Assembly (NCBI GenBank): GCA_003427395.1
Contig: BFEA01000077.1
Location: 3,108,154 to 3,172,153 of the forward strand
Source of the DNA: Chara braunii
Taxonomy: Eukaryota > Streptophyta > Charophyceae > Charales > Characeae
Reading direction: 5' to 3'
DNA: 64,000 nt
The first letter of the stretch is position 1. Each line of letters starts with the position of its first letter. The translations under genes and the position numbers were made by a program. The notes beneath the pieces are model-generated. The model worked only from the letters and a program-made list of their open reading frames with translations, was not told the DNA's origin and did no database searches. Below are positions 1 through 9,325 of the stretch, piece after piece.

Positions 1-120
1 CCCTCCCCCCCACCACCCCCCGGCTTCCGCCCATCCTCCCCCACCCCCCCCCCCCCCCCCCCCCCATCACAACCACCACTGCCACCACCACTATCACCAC
101 CACCTCCCCCGGCGACATCT
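1..120. repeat. C-rich low-complexity tract
   Basis: The window opens with cytosine runs broken by A and T, including an unbroken run of more than 20 C around 44-65, then CACCAC-type triplets to about 110. Pyrimidine-rich sequence continues to about 215. No coding signal is visible. The G-rich complement could form quadruplexes, which is an inference only. Confidence 0.8.
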
Positions 121-199
121 ACTACTACATCATCCCCTCAGTCATCTGCCTCCTCTTCTTTATTTTCCTCTTCTTCTTCCGCCTCCTCCTCCTTCTCCT

Positions 200-786
200 T
201 ATCCTCCACCTCACATGGCTCCCCTTCTTCATCAACCTCATCATCAGCACATTCATGGTCAGATCAGCCGTCACAAACGCCCGGTCGGCAGAGACATCCA
301 GCATCGGATGGATCATTACAGATCCCTCTTTGGCCGAGACGTTCCCTGTCTCTGCCGTTGCCTCCAAGACAGCGGCCTCGTCTGTCCTGGAACAGCATGA
401 ATATCACACCCCCTGCAGGGGTTAGAGATCTGCTCCGACGACATGCTCGCAAGCGTACAGAACGACATCGTCGCTCTTGATATACACTGGCCAGGAGTAG
501 TACATATCGAGTCTGATGCCCGCAATGTGGTGATGATTTCTTCAGTGCTGCAGGCCTGCGTGTGCACCAGCCACGAGGTGCAGCTACCTGTGGAGCATTT
601 GCACGACTAGCAGCCACTTTGAACGCAAGTGCGACTGACCAACCTCCGCTTCCCGCATCTGACCCATCTATTCCTCATCCACGCGACCCTGCGTTCTCCC
701 CTGCCTCAAATGATAATGATCCATCTTCTGATCACCTGATGGAGCCTCCGATTCGAGATGATCTCTCTCCGCGGAGCGCATAATAC
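200..786 (+). other. Coding-like stretch in three frames upstream of the protease-like gene
   Basis: Three short open stretches with protein-like composition follow each other in different frames. One has an ATG at 397 and ends at 480. The next has an ATG at 443, ends at 610, and overlaps the first by 38 bp; it encodes 55 residues including HWPGVVHIES. A third runs to 783 and is Pro/Asp/Ser rich. Frame changes without clear splice sites suggest either exons whose introns I cannot place or a decayed coding region. They may belong to the gene at 828-2172, because that reading frame has no start codon before its predicted catalytic Cys. No family was recognised. Confidence 0.3.
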
Positions 787-827
787 AAGCCGGAGGAACC
801 TGCCAGAAATGGTCAAGACTGCAATGA

Positions 828-2172
828 ATCTCCTCCGGCCATGCAATCTGGAGATTGGAGGAACCTCCTCCCCCTGCCATACAACCTGCAGAATCGGATG
901 ATGTCATAGTGCTACAGCGAGGTCGGTGTGTGTACTATGCCATTAATGTGTGTCTCCTTGCCTACAATTACAACCCTTATACTGTTTTTTGCAAACATAT
1001 TGTCCGCTGGATAGAAGAAGAGCACTGTGCCGTCTGCCCGGAGGACGGCAGTACTGCACCTGGCCTGAACATAGAAGTCCTGTATATGGCATTTATGGGT
1101 AGGCGACTACAACTCCAGCCTGCTCCGCAAACTCACTTGCCAGGCCTGGATGTGAATATTCGGGTATACATCTTACATCGTCCAGGTCATTTCAGTGTTT
1201 TTACCTTTCCGGATAACTCATGGACCCTATGGGACAATCGCGGTAGGGTGCACGCAGTGGGAAATATCAACTTTTTCTATCACCAAGTGGTAGAACATCA
1301 CTCGGTCTGGCTCGTCCATCAGGAACAGTATGGCGATGAGCACTCGGAAGCAATACTGCCTCCAGAGAGCAATCCGGCTGAACTTCCTCCTTCCCCTGTG
1401 CATGGTCAGGCAGCATCCTCTCCCTATGTGGATCGGACAGACTCTACCACGAACAGTGAAGGGACCTCTCCAAGGGATGGAGATTTTACCCTCCTCTTAT
1501 TGTGTTGTCGCACAGGTGCAGTCCGGTTAGCCTGTGCACAACATAGCCTCTGCTCTGAACACTATGAAGGGTTGGTTGCTGCCAGCCTCTGGACCTCTCC
1601 AGGGGACCCAGATTGTGCCCTCCTCCCATTGTGTCGTTGCACAGGTACAGTCTGGTTAGCATGTGCACAGCATAGCCTCTGCTCCGAACACTATGAAGGG
1701 ATGGTCGCTGCCAGCCTCTGCCACGAAAACTGCGATCCTTCGTCTTGTGCTCACCTCCCACACCCCTTGATTACTTCCCCAGCATGCTGTTGTGGCCTTG
1801 ATCTGCCATGCTTGAATAATTGTGCACGTCAGCCTTCTTTGCTGATGGCATGTCAGCAACATGCCATGTGTTGTCAATGTTTCCAGGAAGCTGTCATAGA
1901 AAGAATGTGTCTCTACTGCATGGACTATCCCCGGTGCCATCATCCGCCACATCCTCTCTTGGCATGTCCCACATGCGGTGCTGGTCATACACCTATTGCA
2001 AGCGCAGTCAGAATTCCTTCTTCCTTGCCTGGCGAACGAAGGGCACAGCAGCCTGAGGAGGAAAATAGATTACCATATGAACCACCTACAGAGTGCTGTA
2101 CTGATAGGTTGTCTCCACTAGGGCGAGCTGTTGCAGACCAAATCCTGCAGCAGGGTGCTCCTGTCGTCGTCG
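828..2172 (+). CDS. Josephin-like cysteine protease with RING-like Cys/His clusters (partial)
   Basis: The frame is open from 828, just after a stop at 825-827. Numbering residues from codon 855, the motif RGRCVYYAIN puts a Cys at 25 (927-929), with Gln21 four residues before it. GHFSVF puts a His at 112, and WTLWDN puts Asp127/Asn128 fifteen residues later. This Cys/His/Asn layout, with Gln just before the Cys and a 15-residue His-to-Asn spacing, is what Josephin deubiquitinases of the ataxin-3 type show. The downstream half has two 43-residue tandem copies of a CxxH/CxxxH cluster (about 203-279), then a third, more complete cluster (about 301-365: CQQHAMCCQC, then CLYC and CPTC) resembling a RING finger. 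The first in-frame ATG (about 1089) lies after the Cys, so an upstream exon or start is needed. The open frame continues to 2381, but from about 2173 it is antisense to a gypsy integrase, so the native end is lost or lies before 2173. Function is inferred from motifs only. Confidence 0.35.
1462..1720 (+). repeat. Two 129-bp in-frame tandem repeats within the protease-like gene
   Basis: Copies start at 1462 and 1591, both opening with GGACCTCTCC. The 129-bp period equals 43 codons, so the duplication keeps frame. Each copy encodes a core of the form CAQHSLCSEHYEG with flanking Cys residues. Most differences between copies are single bases and the Cys/His positions are kept, consistent with selection on the metal-binding pattern. 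Confidence 0.8.
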
Positions 2173-2329
2173 TGTTGTGCTGGCAGACTTTACAATTGCG
2201 GACATACCTTGTACAGTCTACTTTCATGTCAGGCCATGTATACGACATCGATAGGTTGGCTAATGTCTTTTGCCAGCCAAAGTGTCCTTCTGTATCATGG
2301 CTTTCCCCTAAGATCAAACTGCGGCACAA
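2173..2329 (-). pseudogene. Gypsy integrase HHCC zinc-binding domain fragment (element 1)
   Basis: The motif SHDTEGHFGW is followed by NCKVCQ, giving the His-His-Cys-Cys pattern of retroviral-type integrase N-termini, which binds zinc and helps hold the integrase on its DNA ends. The equivalent domain in the related element at 42.6-42.7 kb continues into a full catalytic core. Here similarity stops right after CQHN and the sequence becomes that of the neighbouring protease-like gene read in reverse. That marks the breakpoint of the retroelement. Confidence 0.8.
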
Positions 2330-2449
2330 TCTATCAATGACATTGGTCTTCTCAAAGAGTAGCCCGTTTGTGGTCTTGTAAGCTGGTTCGCTATCAGGGA
2401 TTTCTTGAACCTTTTTTTCAGGAGATAACTGTAGATCGGGTCCTGAGCA

Positions 2450-2916
2450 TATGCTTCTTTTATTTTCTGCTGCAGATTTACTTCTATGTTTAGATAATGC
2501 ACGATTGCTCCAAAGTAATCAGCCCTTCTACTTAGAGCATCGACTATGGAAGTCAAACTGATCTATCTCTGCTGCCCACCTAGTCAGTTTGTGCGTCATC
2601 TTGGTTTGTGTCTTAAGCCACCTCAGAGTTTCATGATCTGAGTAAGTTTTAAAATGCCTCCCAAGCAGGTAATATCTCCAATGATCTGATGCTATCTCCA
2701 ATGATCTGATGCTTGTCTGAGAGCGTAGAGTTTTGTCTCATACATCGAGGTTGCTAGTTTATCTGAAGGCAGCCTAGCTGACAGGAAGTCTACGGGTCTA
2801 TAGCCATCATCGTTATTCGGTTGTAACACAACACCTATGCCATATTGGTTTGCATCTGTCGTGACGACGAAGGGCAATGAGGGATCAACTACCTTGAGGA
2901 CATGATATTCCACCAA
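2450..2916 (-). pseudogene. Gypsy RNase H domain (element 1)
   Basis: The first piece (2916-2692) reads VVTTDANQYGIGVVLQPN, where the Asp of TTDA is the first RNase H catalytic residue, and ends near YETKLYALRQA, which holds the catalytic Glu. The end of the domain (about 2556-2500) keeps VDALSRRADYFG, matching the usual (V)ADALSRR motif. Between them the frame is interrupted, and there is a local duplication near 2677-2713 (the phrase CCAATGATCTGATGC occurs twice). RNase H removes the RNA strand of the RNA/DNA hybrid during replication. Confidence 0.8.
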
Positions 2917-3111
2917 GCCCCTCTTTAATTTCTTTAGGGCCGAGGTGCAATTTTTGTCCCACTTTCAGATTGCTTCCTTCCTTAGGAGTCTGCGAAGGGG
3001 AGCAGCGACAGTAAAGAAGTTTCTCACAAACTTTTTTCTAGTATTTGGCCAATCCTAAAAACGATCGCAACTAAGTTAGAGTATGAGGAACTGACCAGTG
3101 TGTAATCGTTG

Positions 3112-3668
3112 TTATCTTGCTATCCTTTGGTTGATGCCATCTCCGTCTAACACATGGCTCAAGTACAGGAGATTTGTCTTGGCCCACTCACACTTTTTCG
3201 CTTTAATCTTGAAGTTGGCTTCTTTTAGTAGCTCTAAACTTTGCCTTAGATGACCGTCATGTTCTTGGAGGGACTTGCTAAAACCTAGGATGCCCTCCAA
3301 ATATACTACGACGAATTCGTTTAGCCGCGGTCTAAACACGTCATTCATACAACACTGAAAGGTGGTATACTGCTCATCAAGATAAACTTTTATTTTATTT
3401 GATGGTATCCTGATTTTCAATCTATCTTGGTAAGATACTTGCAGCCTTGCACCCGTTCTAACAGATATTCTATTCGGGGCAATGGTTCTGCATTCTTGAC
3501 GGTTATTGCATTTCGACTCATGTAGTCTATGCACATTCTAAGTTCTCTCTCTTTCTTGGGGATGAATAGAACAGGCACGCCAGAAGGAGATGAATTGGGT
3601 TTAATCCATCCTTTCTCTAGGAGCTCGTCCAATTGCTTGCATAGCTTCTTTAATTCCTTGGGAGACAT
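3112..3668 (-). pseudogene. Gypsy reverse transcriptase (element 1), catalytic site lost
   Basis: The N-terminal part (3668-3417) has LDELLEKGWIKPNSSPSGVP and VLFIPKK, then DYMSRNAITVKNAEPLPRIE and KYLTKID, the standard gypsy RT fingers and palm entry. A frameshift leads to the second part (3534-3112) with TTFQCCMNDVFRP and VVVYLEGIL. The latter aligns with the catalytic Y-x-D-D box but reads YLEG at 3292-3303, losing both aspartates. The C-terminal part (SLELLKEANFKIKAKKCEW) is typical of the thumb. The enzyme cannot be active as encoded. Confidence 0.85.
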
Positions 3669-3706
3669 TTTGTAAACTGCTCCCTTAGGTGTTTTACTGC
3701 TTGGCT

Positions 3707-3952
3707 CTATCTTTGTGTGGTGTTAAATGGACCTTGGTACCACCCCAGAGGGTGCTTCAAAGCGTATTCTTTTAGCAAACTGACAATAGTGGGATGGATC
3801 GTATTGTTTTTTTTTGGCTGGTCAGATGCTAGCTTTACATACGCTACAAAAACCTGTTCTTCGAGTTGGTTATTCTTTACGAATCTGACAAAGGCAAGAG
3901 CACTAAGGTAGTAATATGCCAAGGAGTTGTCAACTCCTAACACATGGAACAA
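3707..3952 (-). pseudogene. Gypsy protease-RT linker region (element 1)
   Basis: An 81-residue open stretch lies between protease and RT and contains QVFVAYVK. The same spot in the related element at about 41.58 kb reads QMFIAYVR, so this is the linker of the polyprotein, not a separate gene. It has no catalytic motif. Confidence 0.6.
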
Positions 3953-4003
3953 GCTGGATTTCTTAATCCCACCTGAGGGACTAGGGAGCTTCCACTCATG
4001 CTC

Positions 4004-4363
4004 TCAAAAGTGTGAAGTGATTCCAACTGCCTCACTCCAATTAGTACCAAGTACTATATCGAAGGGGTGGTTATCTTCTACGAGTAGAGTTAAAGAATGA
4101 AGAACGCTAATTGCATTTCTCTCTCCTTTTAGGTGAAAATACATCTGGACTCCCTCGACGTACTCCTCGATCCGCATGGTGCGACTATCTGCGAGGATGT
4201 TGACTACGGATTCTGCCAATTTTTTTACTTTGAGGCCTAGCCTCAACTTTCTCAGCGCCTTACGACTGATGTAACTTCTAGTGGCCCCACTATTTATAAG
4301 GGCCCCTACTAAAGATCTAAAGACCTGTACATCTGCTAAGAATAACTGCTCCTCGCTTTTCAT
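4004..4363 (-). pseudogene. Gypsy aspartic protease (element 1), active-site Asp replaced
   Basis: ALINSGATRSYISRKALRKL corresponds to the pepsin-like active-site segment normally reading DSGAT or DSGST. Here the Asp codon is AAT (Asn) at 4292-4294. The second half has PFDIVLGTNW, the usual DILLGMDW region of plant gypsy proteases. The protease would cut the Gag-Pol polyprotein; with Asn it should be inactive. The sister element keeps the Asp (41.13 kb). Confidence 0.85.
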
Positions 4364-4630
4364 CTTGGCCCAGGCTGGCCATCTTTCTTTGAGCTCTTCG
4401 GCAAGGCCTGTGAGGGAAGCACCTATAGAGACTCTAACACTAGAAGTCTCTGGGCAGCTAAGCTAGGTGCTGGTCGGCGACCTCTGCCATTGACACGCGT
4501 GAAGTGAGAGTTTCTACTTCGTGTGTGCGCTCATCTCCACATGCTCCTAGGGTAATGGCAGTTGCCATCTCTACCGGCGGTTGCCTTTTGCTGTCCTAGA
4601 TGCAGCGCGATTAAGGTTTTTATACTTCGG

Positions 4631-5044
4631 GTAAGATTTGATGATATGCCCGGGATCTCCGCATAACACGCATTGGAACTTGTCCATGCGATCCTGCCAA
4701 ACATTACGTTCTAAGCCTAGGGGTTTCCATAGTTTGCCTTCAGGCCGACCTGAGTGTCATTCACCTCTTCTGGGAGGTGACCGACTCGAGCTAGGGCGAT
4801 TAGACAGGGGACCTTGATCCCTACCTCCCACTTGACGATCTTTTTTGCCGCCAACCCCCTGGCCGCCTTGCCGTCCACCACGTGAGGCCTGGCAACCTTT
4901 GCCATGACGTTGTCCTTCTCCTTGCGGTCTCCCTCCGACCGGGACAGCAATGTATGAACTCCCTCTCTCTGCACTATTGTCCTCTTCCGTAAGTTCGCAT
5001 TCTATGTCAGTATACGAGACTACTTCAGCACCACCTTCTTTCAT
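4631..5044 (-). pseudogene. Gag basic region and zinc knuckle (element 1)
   Basis: A Gly/Arg/Lys-rich stretch (5044-4757), rich in GGR and RGG-like groups, precedes one zinc knuckle at 4672-4631 reading CVLCGDPGHIIKSY. The expected fourth ligand (Cys) is Tyr, so CCHC has become CCHY. The same knuckle in the sister element (40,761-40,802) is intact. This is the nucleocapsid portion that packages the RNA. Confidence 0.75.
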
Positions 5045-5069
5045 TGTTCGTATGAGACCGTCTTTGGCC

Positions 5070-5899
5070 TTAACCCGGCCACAGATGGTGCGACCCTTTC
5101 GACTTTTTTCCCTTAGCTAAGTCCTTATGCCAGGAAGTGGTAATTGGCATGGATTGGGCGGCGAAGGCAACAACTTCCTTACTGAGGAAATCATAGGTCA
5201 TCCCAGACTGCTGCCTCTTATTAAAGAAGTGCGCTTGCAATTGCTCGGGCAACGCACGATAGAAGAGTTGGACTAGCTGTGCTTTTGTGACTCCATTGTC
5301 AGGCACAACAATCGGTTCGTCCATAACGGCTTTCAATGCATGCACACTCTTCCAAGGTCGCGTATGGATCATTTGGAGTTTGTCGGACGCCTTCAATCCT
5401 CTAGTGACGTCTGCAAAACGTTCTCGCAGTGCAGCAAAAGAATCGTTGAGGTTGGTAATGGCAGAATCACCGACAATGTCATTTTCGCAGCGGGCTGCTC
5501 GTGCGAGAGACCTGGCAAAACTAGTTGCTTCGCCACTCAAGGCCTTAGGACATGGTCATCGGAAGACACGTTCTGTAAATACATATACGATTTAATACTA
5601 TCCTCCCAATTGTCAAAGTCCTCATCCTTTCTCCCACTATAGGACTCAAGGACGCAAACTTTGACTCTCTCGCGGCGGGGTTGTGATTCTTCCTCCTTGG
5701 GGACTGCCAACTTGACACCCTCGATCGCACCGGTGCAAAACTTCTTTGTTCTACAGATTGCGGTCTGCATTTCGTTTACGAGATGAACCATCATCTCCTG
5801 GGCAAAGTTGTGGAACCTGACTCGTATGGATTCAAGTGTTATATCATGCCCACGAAGGTGCTTTATCTGTTCTCGCTGAGCTGCGAGAACAAAGGTCAT
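5070..5899 (-). pseudogene. Gypsy gag capsid-like body (element 1)
   Basis: Two open pieces (5899-5537 and 5540-5070) change frame near 5540. The first contains SYSGRKDEDFDNWEDSIKSY, the typical start of the plant retrotransposon gag domain. The second has WKSVHALKAVMDE and FYRALPEQLQAHFFNKRQQS, which align with WKSASSLKATMDE and FARALPDPLRTQLYPRTKEE in the sister element. This is the capsid-forming part of Gag. Confidence 0.75.
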
Positions 5900-5915
5900 A
5901 CTATGAGAGAGGCTG

Positions 5916-6704
5916 TCAATATTTCTCCCTATCTGTCTCTTCTTTCATCTTACCCAGCCGCTCCTCTGCCGCCTTCAATTCCGCCGCCTTCTTATCTGCC
6001 ATTTTCAATCGCCTCGTCTTCTCCTTCGCGAGGCGCAACTTCCACTTCAACTTCTTCTCCTGCTCTTTTGCCTGACGACACAGGGGACTCTTTTCTATCT
6101 CCAGCTCTCTTCTTACTGTTTCTCTTTCTGCCTGGGGGACTATCAACTCTGCTTTCCTATCTTCCCCAAGAGATAATCCTGCCACCCAGTCCTTTACAGC
6201 CTTTTCCACCTCTTTCGGTGGGGGTAGGCCTGTACTCGATTCTCCTTTCTCCTCCTTCCTTTCTTCTGGGCCCTTCACAACTTCCTTTTCTCTCCTCCTC
6301 TGAAACGGGGACCCCCCTTCTTCGCTTTCTTTCTCCTTTTCTTCTTCTTCGGCCAATTCTTTGGCCAACTTCGCCTCCCGTTCCTTCTTCCACGCCTCCA
6401 TCTCCTCCTCCGCCTTTTTCTTTCTGGCCGGTTCTTCTTCCAGCAAGGCCAGTTTTTTGTCCTGTTTCTCCAAGGCTCTCTTCTCCTTTCTCTCCCTCTG
6501 CTCTCAGAGAATTACAACAGCCTTCTCCTCCTGTTCCTTACTATATGGCAGGGTCTGGGTTCCGGACGTAGTAGTCACAGTCCAACAAACTGTCCGCCAG
6601 AGTCCCAACGGAAAGAGGAACTGGGCCAAGGGTCCCCAAAGGGAGTGGCCTATTATGAAGGCGAACATGGGGTAGTCGTCCATGTTGGACAAGGGCACAA
6701 TCAC
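5916..6704 (-). pseudogene. Gag N-terminal module and long coiled coil (element 1)
   Basis: 6704-6504 encodes a short module starting near MDDYPM and containing GPLAQFLFPLG. 6473-5916 encodes about 185 residues almost wholly of Lys, Glu, Arg and Ala with heptad-like spacing, a strong coiled-coil candidate. The sister element has the same two-part arrangement (38,716-39,506), so the module belongs to this family's Gag. The plus strand here is consequently very pyrimidine rich. Confidence 0.7.
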
Positions 6705-6730
6705 AAACGATTCCGCTTCTCAACACTTAG

Positions 6731-8330
6731 ACCGACCAACCCAGACACTGACCTCTTAGAGGACAACAGAGGTTCTCTCTTCCACCTTAGCCAAACTACC
6801 ACTGTTGTTGGATGCTTTCGCAACCCATAGTCCAATCTTTCCACAACCGTCGGATGCCTGTGCACGCGTTAACGGCCGCGTCGGAGAAATATAGCTGGGC
6901 GAGGTACTGGTGGTTTAAAGAGGTTTAAAGAATCCACAATCCAACCCAGTGAGAAATGAGTGCAAATGACCCAAAAAAATGACAAAAAAAAGCAAAAAAA
7001 ACAAAACTAAACAGCTTGCCGGCCAGCTGTGCATGCGCCAAAAATTTGAGGGCGGACGCCGGACAGTAGAGTGGCGAGGCCCCGACCGGATTGGTTGGCA
7101 AAATAAGAACGAATCTTCTGCTAGAATAGGGGAAGATACACCGCCATACTTTGTCTTTTGTGCACGTGGAGAGTAGTGGAGCGAGGCCTTGCCCCCCTAT
7201 GTACTCGTATTCTAACCAGTGCGAAGCACCTTTCCGAACTCAGGGCGTGCCCACACTAGCAGTAACTCAAATGTATCTGACCGCATTCACGCCATACCTG
7301 GATGTATCTGGCCACAGTTCCGTCCAACAATATGCAAAAACGTAGTAGTGCGAGAAACCTGGGAAGAACGAAAAGCGTCCACTGGGAGTATCATGCTTCC
7401 AGGACAGGATCGTACAAGAAGTTCTTAGAATGATCTTAGAACCTATTTAATATTTATGAACCCCGCTTTTCCTCTTATTCACATGGCTTCAGACCGGGAC
7501 GTAGTGCTCACATGGCCCTTAATGTTATAATGGGTACCTTTCATGGTGCGCAATGGTATATTGAAGGATCCCTGGTGGTCAAAGGCCCTGGTGCCCTCAG
7601 TGCGGTGTGGAAGCATCTGCAAATGAACGAAAAAACGGGAATGCTCCTCCGGCAGCCCAGGTCCCTCAGCGGCCTGGGTTTCACGTGGGCCCATTACGCA
7701 AGACCAGTGTTTACTTTTGAAAGGAATATAGACGAAAAGAAAAGAAAGGTGAGGTGTCAAACTGAAGCAAGCTGAGCAGAGGGGAACCAGGGGGATTTTT
7801 CGACAAGATGATTGATTGTCAGCCCAGGACACCTCGAGGAGAATCATGTGAAGTTATCGGAGACCCTGTTAATGTTGGCGATTCCAGGGGCCTTGCCGTC
7901 CATCGCTATTTTTAACTGTAGGACAGCGATGAGGATGGAATCGTCCAGGCAGGCAAGCAAAGTGTCATGTTCATCCCAGGAGGAGGTTGCTCAAAGTAGT
8001 GAAAAAAGAGAACCGCCTGGATTCAGAGAATTCGTGAATTCGTCATATCATATTACATTATGGTGCTCTCGAGATGACCCCTGGGATCTGCATCGGCTAC
8101 TGCCAAAGGTGAAAACTGTTTCAATTAAATTATTTATATTGTATCATAACTTATCAGATTATTGATAGATTCTTCATATTTATATTCATTGTATTTCTCT
8201 TATTTATAATTCTTAGATTTCACTTATCTAGATTCATCCTAGGATACAAAATATTTGAAAATTCAAAATAGTGGAATATTAATATAATTCAAAAAATGAC
8301 TATAGACTCGTATAGAGTACGGGCCACTAC
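6731..8330. other. Unassigned region; weak exon-like stretch at 7990-8110
   Basis: This should hold the 5' leader and LTR of element 1, but no repeat end or primer site was recognised. One copy of a dispersed motif (GTACTGGTGGTTTAAAG) lies at 6904-6920. Around 7990-8110 on the plus strand a protein-like run (NSSYHITLWCSRDDPWDLHR) is followed by a possible splice donor. I could not identify it, and the upstream frame is broken. 8110-8290 is plain AT-rich sequence. Confidence 0.4.
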
Positions 8331-8336
8331 AGGAGT

Positions 8337-8420
8337 GGCCAAATTCATCCAACTCGAAACGTTCCTACTCTATTTTTGTGCCCAAATTCATCCAACTCGA
8401 AATGCTCCTACTCTATTTAT
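8337..8420. repeat. Two-copy tandem repeat, about 43 bp
   Basis: The phrase CCAAATTCATCCAACTCGAA occurs at about 8338 and again at about 8381, each followed by a similar CCTACTCTATTT stretch. It is a small local duplication in AT-rich DNA. Confidence 0.8.
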
Positions 8421-8662
8421 TTTTTTTCCCACGACCGATAACTGGGCCCGAGTACTGGTGGTTCAAAATATCGGGCCTTGCTGAACGACGAAACAGATGC
8501 AAAAAAGTAGCGACGGCATCTTCATATAGAAGGGGAAGAGAACAAAAATTGTGCCTGCATAAACAAGAGGAGGGGGAAACACGGAAAACGTCCAGAAAAC
8601 TTCCATGCGATAAAACCACCTCTACCTCCGAGCCTCTTCTTGCTGAGAGGGGAAAAGAACGG

Positions 8663-8723
8663 CACACAAAGCTTCGCTGCAGAACTGCACACAAAGCTTC
8701 GCTGCACACAAAGCTTCGCTGCA
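8663..8723. repeat. Three-copy CACACAAAGCTTCGCTGC repeat
   Basis: Three nearly identical 18-19-bp copies stand in a row, the first two separated by a short AGAACTG spacer. Each contains a HindIII-like AAGCTT. A TTTC microsatellite (8745-8762) follows. No coding role is apparent. Confidence 0.85.
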
Positions 8724-9082
8724 GTGCCAGCGTAGCATTTTTCCTTTCTTTCTTTCTTTCTTTTGCCTGGTGACACCACCCATCGGAGTCCGCCGATAGC
8801 GTTCTTGATCCTACGAACCCAGAATGTTAAATTTTCGCTTCTTTAGGTGGCCTGGGAAAAGTAGGGCTGGCTTCAGGCGCGCAGTGGGGGTAGGCAAGTC
8901 CTTGTCAACGTGGCCTAGGCGGGGCAGACATTCTCAAGCGATGCATGGAAACGGCAAAGAAGTCGTTTTTTGTCCCCTTTCAACATTGCCTTTGGAGCCC
9001 CATGCATCATTCAAGCCACCACCACATTTCAATATCTGGCCAAGATGAGGGCCGATCAATTCCCTTTTTGTAGGGTCTGTCA

Positions 9083-9101
9083 ATCCTTGAAATTTGCTTA
9101 C

Positions 9102-9132
<31 letters not shown>

Positions 9133-9138
9133 TTGAAA
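9083..9138 (+). mobile_element. Near-pure poly(A) insertion flanked by 10-bp direct repeat
   Basis: ATCCTTGAAA occurs at 9083-9092 and 9129-9138. Between them lie only nine bases (TTTGCTTAC) and about 28 A. This is the pattern expected if LINE machinery integrated an RNA copied only through its poly(A) tail, giving a target-site duplication. The A at the right edge overlaps the tail, so the duplication may be one or two bases longer. Confidence 0.6.
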
Positions 9139-9325
9139 CACACGGTGCACCGTGCACAGTCCACAAAAATTCACTCGCCAGGAACCTTAAGTGCCTTGGT
9201 TTTTATTATTAGTATTCTGCAAATTGCCAGAAAAAGAAAAAGAAAGGTATGCGGCCCCCATGTCACATGGATGTTCCCATCCATGGGTATTTAGAGATGG
9301 CCTGGACAGTGATTGCTCTCATGTC

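Larger units (their letters stand above)
2173..6730 (-). mobile_element. Ty3/gypsy LTR retrotransposon 1, degenerate, truncated in integrase
   Basis: Read on the minus strand, the order is gag N-terminus (6704-6504), coiled coil (6473-5916), gag body (5899-5070), basic region and zinc knuckle (5044-4631), protease (4363-4004), reverse transcriptase (3668-3112), RNase H (2916-2450) and the integrase HHCC zinc domain (2329-2173). PR-RT-RH-INT is the Ty3/gypsy order. Homology ends sharply after CKVCQHN at 2173, so the integrase core, any 3' LTR and downstream parts are missing. No LTR was recognised upstream of gag. The element belongs to the same family as the one at 36.6-45.1 kb: gag, protease, RT and RNase H align by eye. 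Frames are broken throughout and several catalytic residues are altered, so it is inactive. Confidence 0.85.

Noticed and set aside
5783-6571. Long plus-strand open frame rich in Ser, Pro and Leu
   Set aside because: It is the reverse complement of the Lys/Glu-rich gag coiled coil; homology of that coiled coil in a second element shows the minus strand is the coding one.
8041-8110. Exon resembling an RNA-ligase-type phosphoesterase (YHITLWC)
   Set aside because: The similarity is a few residues recalled from memory, the upstream frame is broken and no acceptor site is clear.
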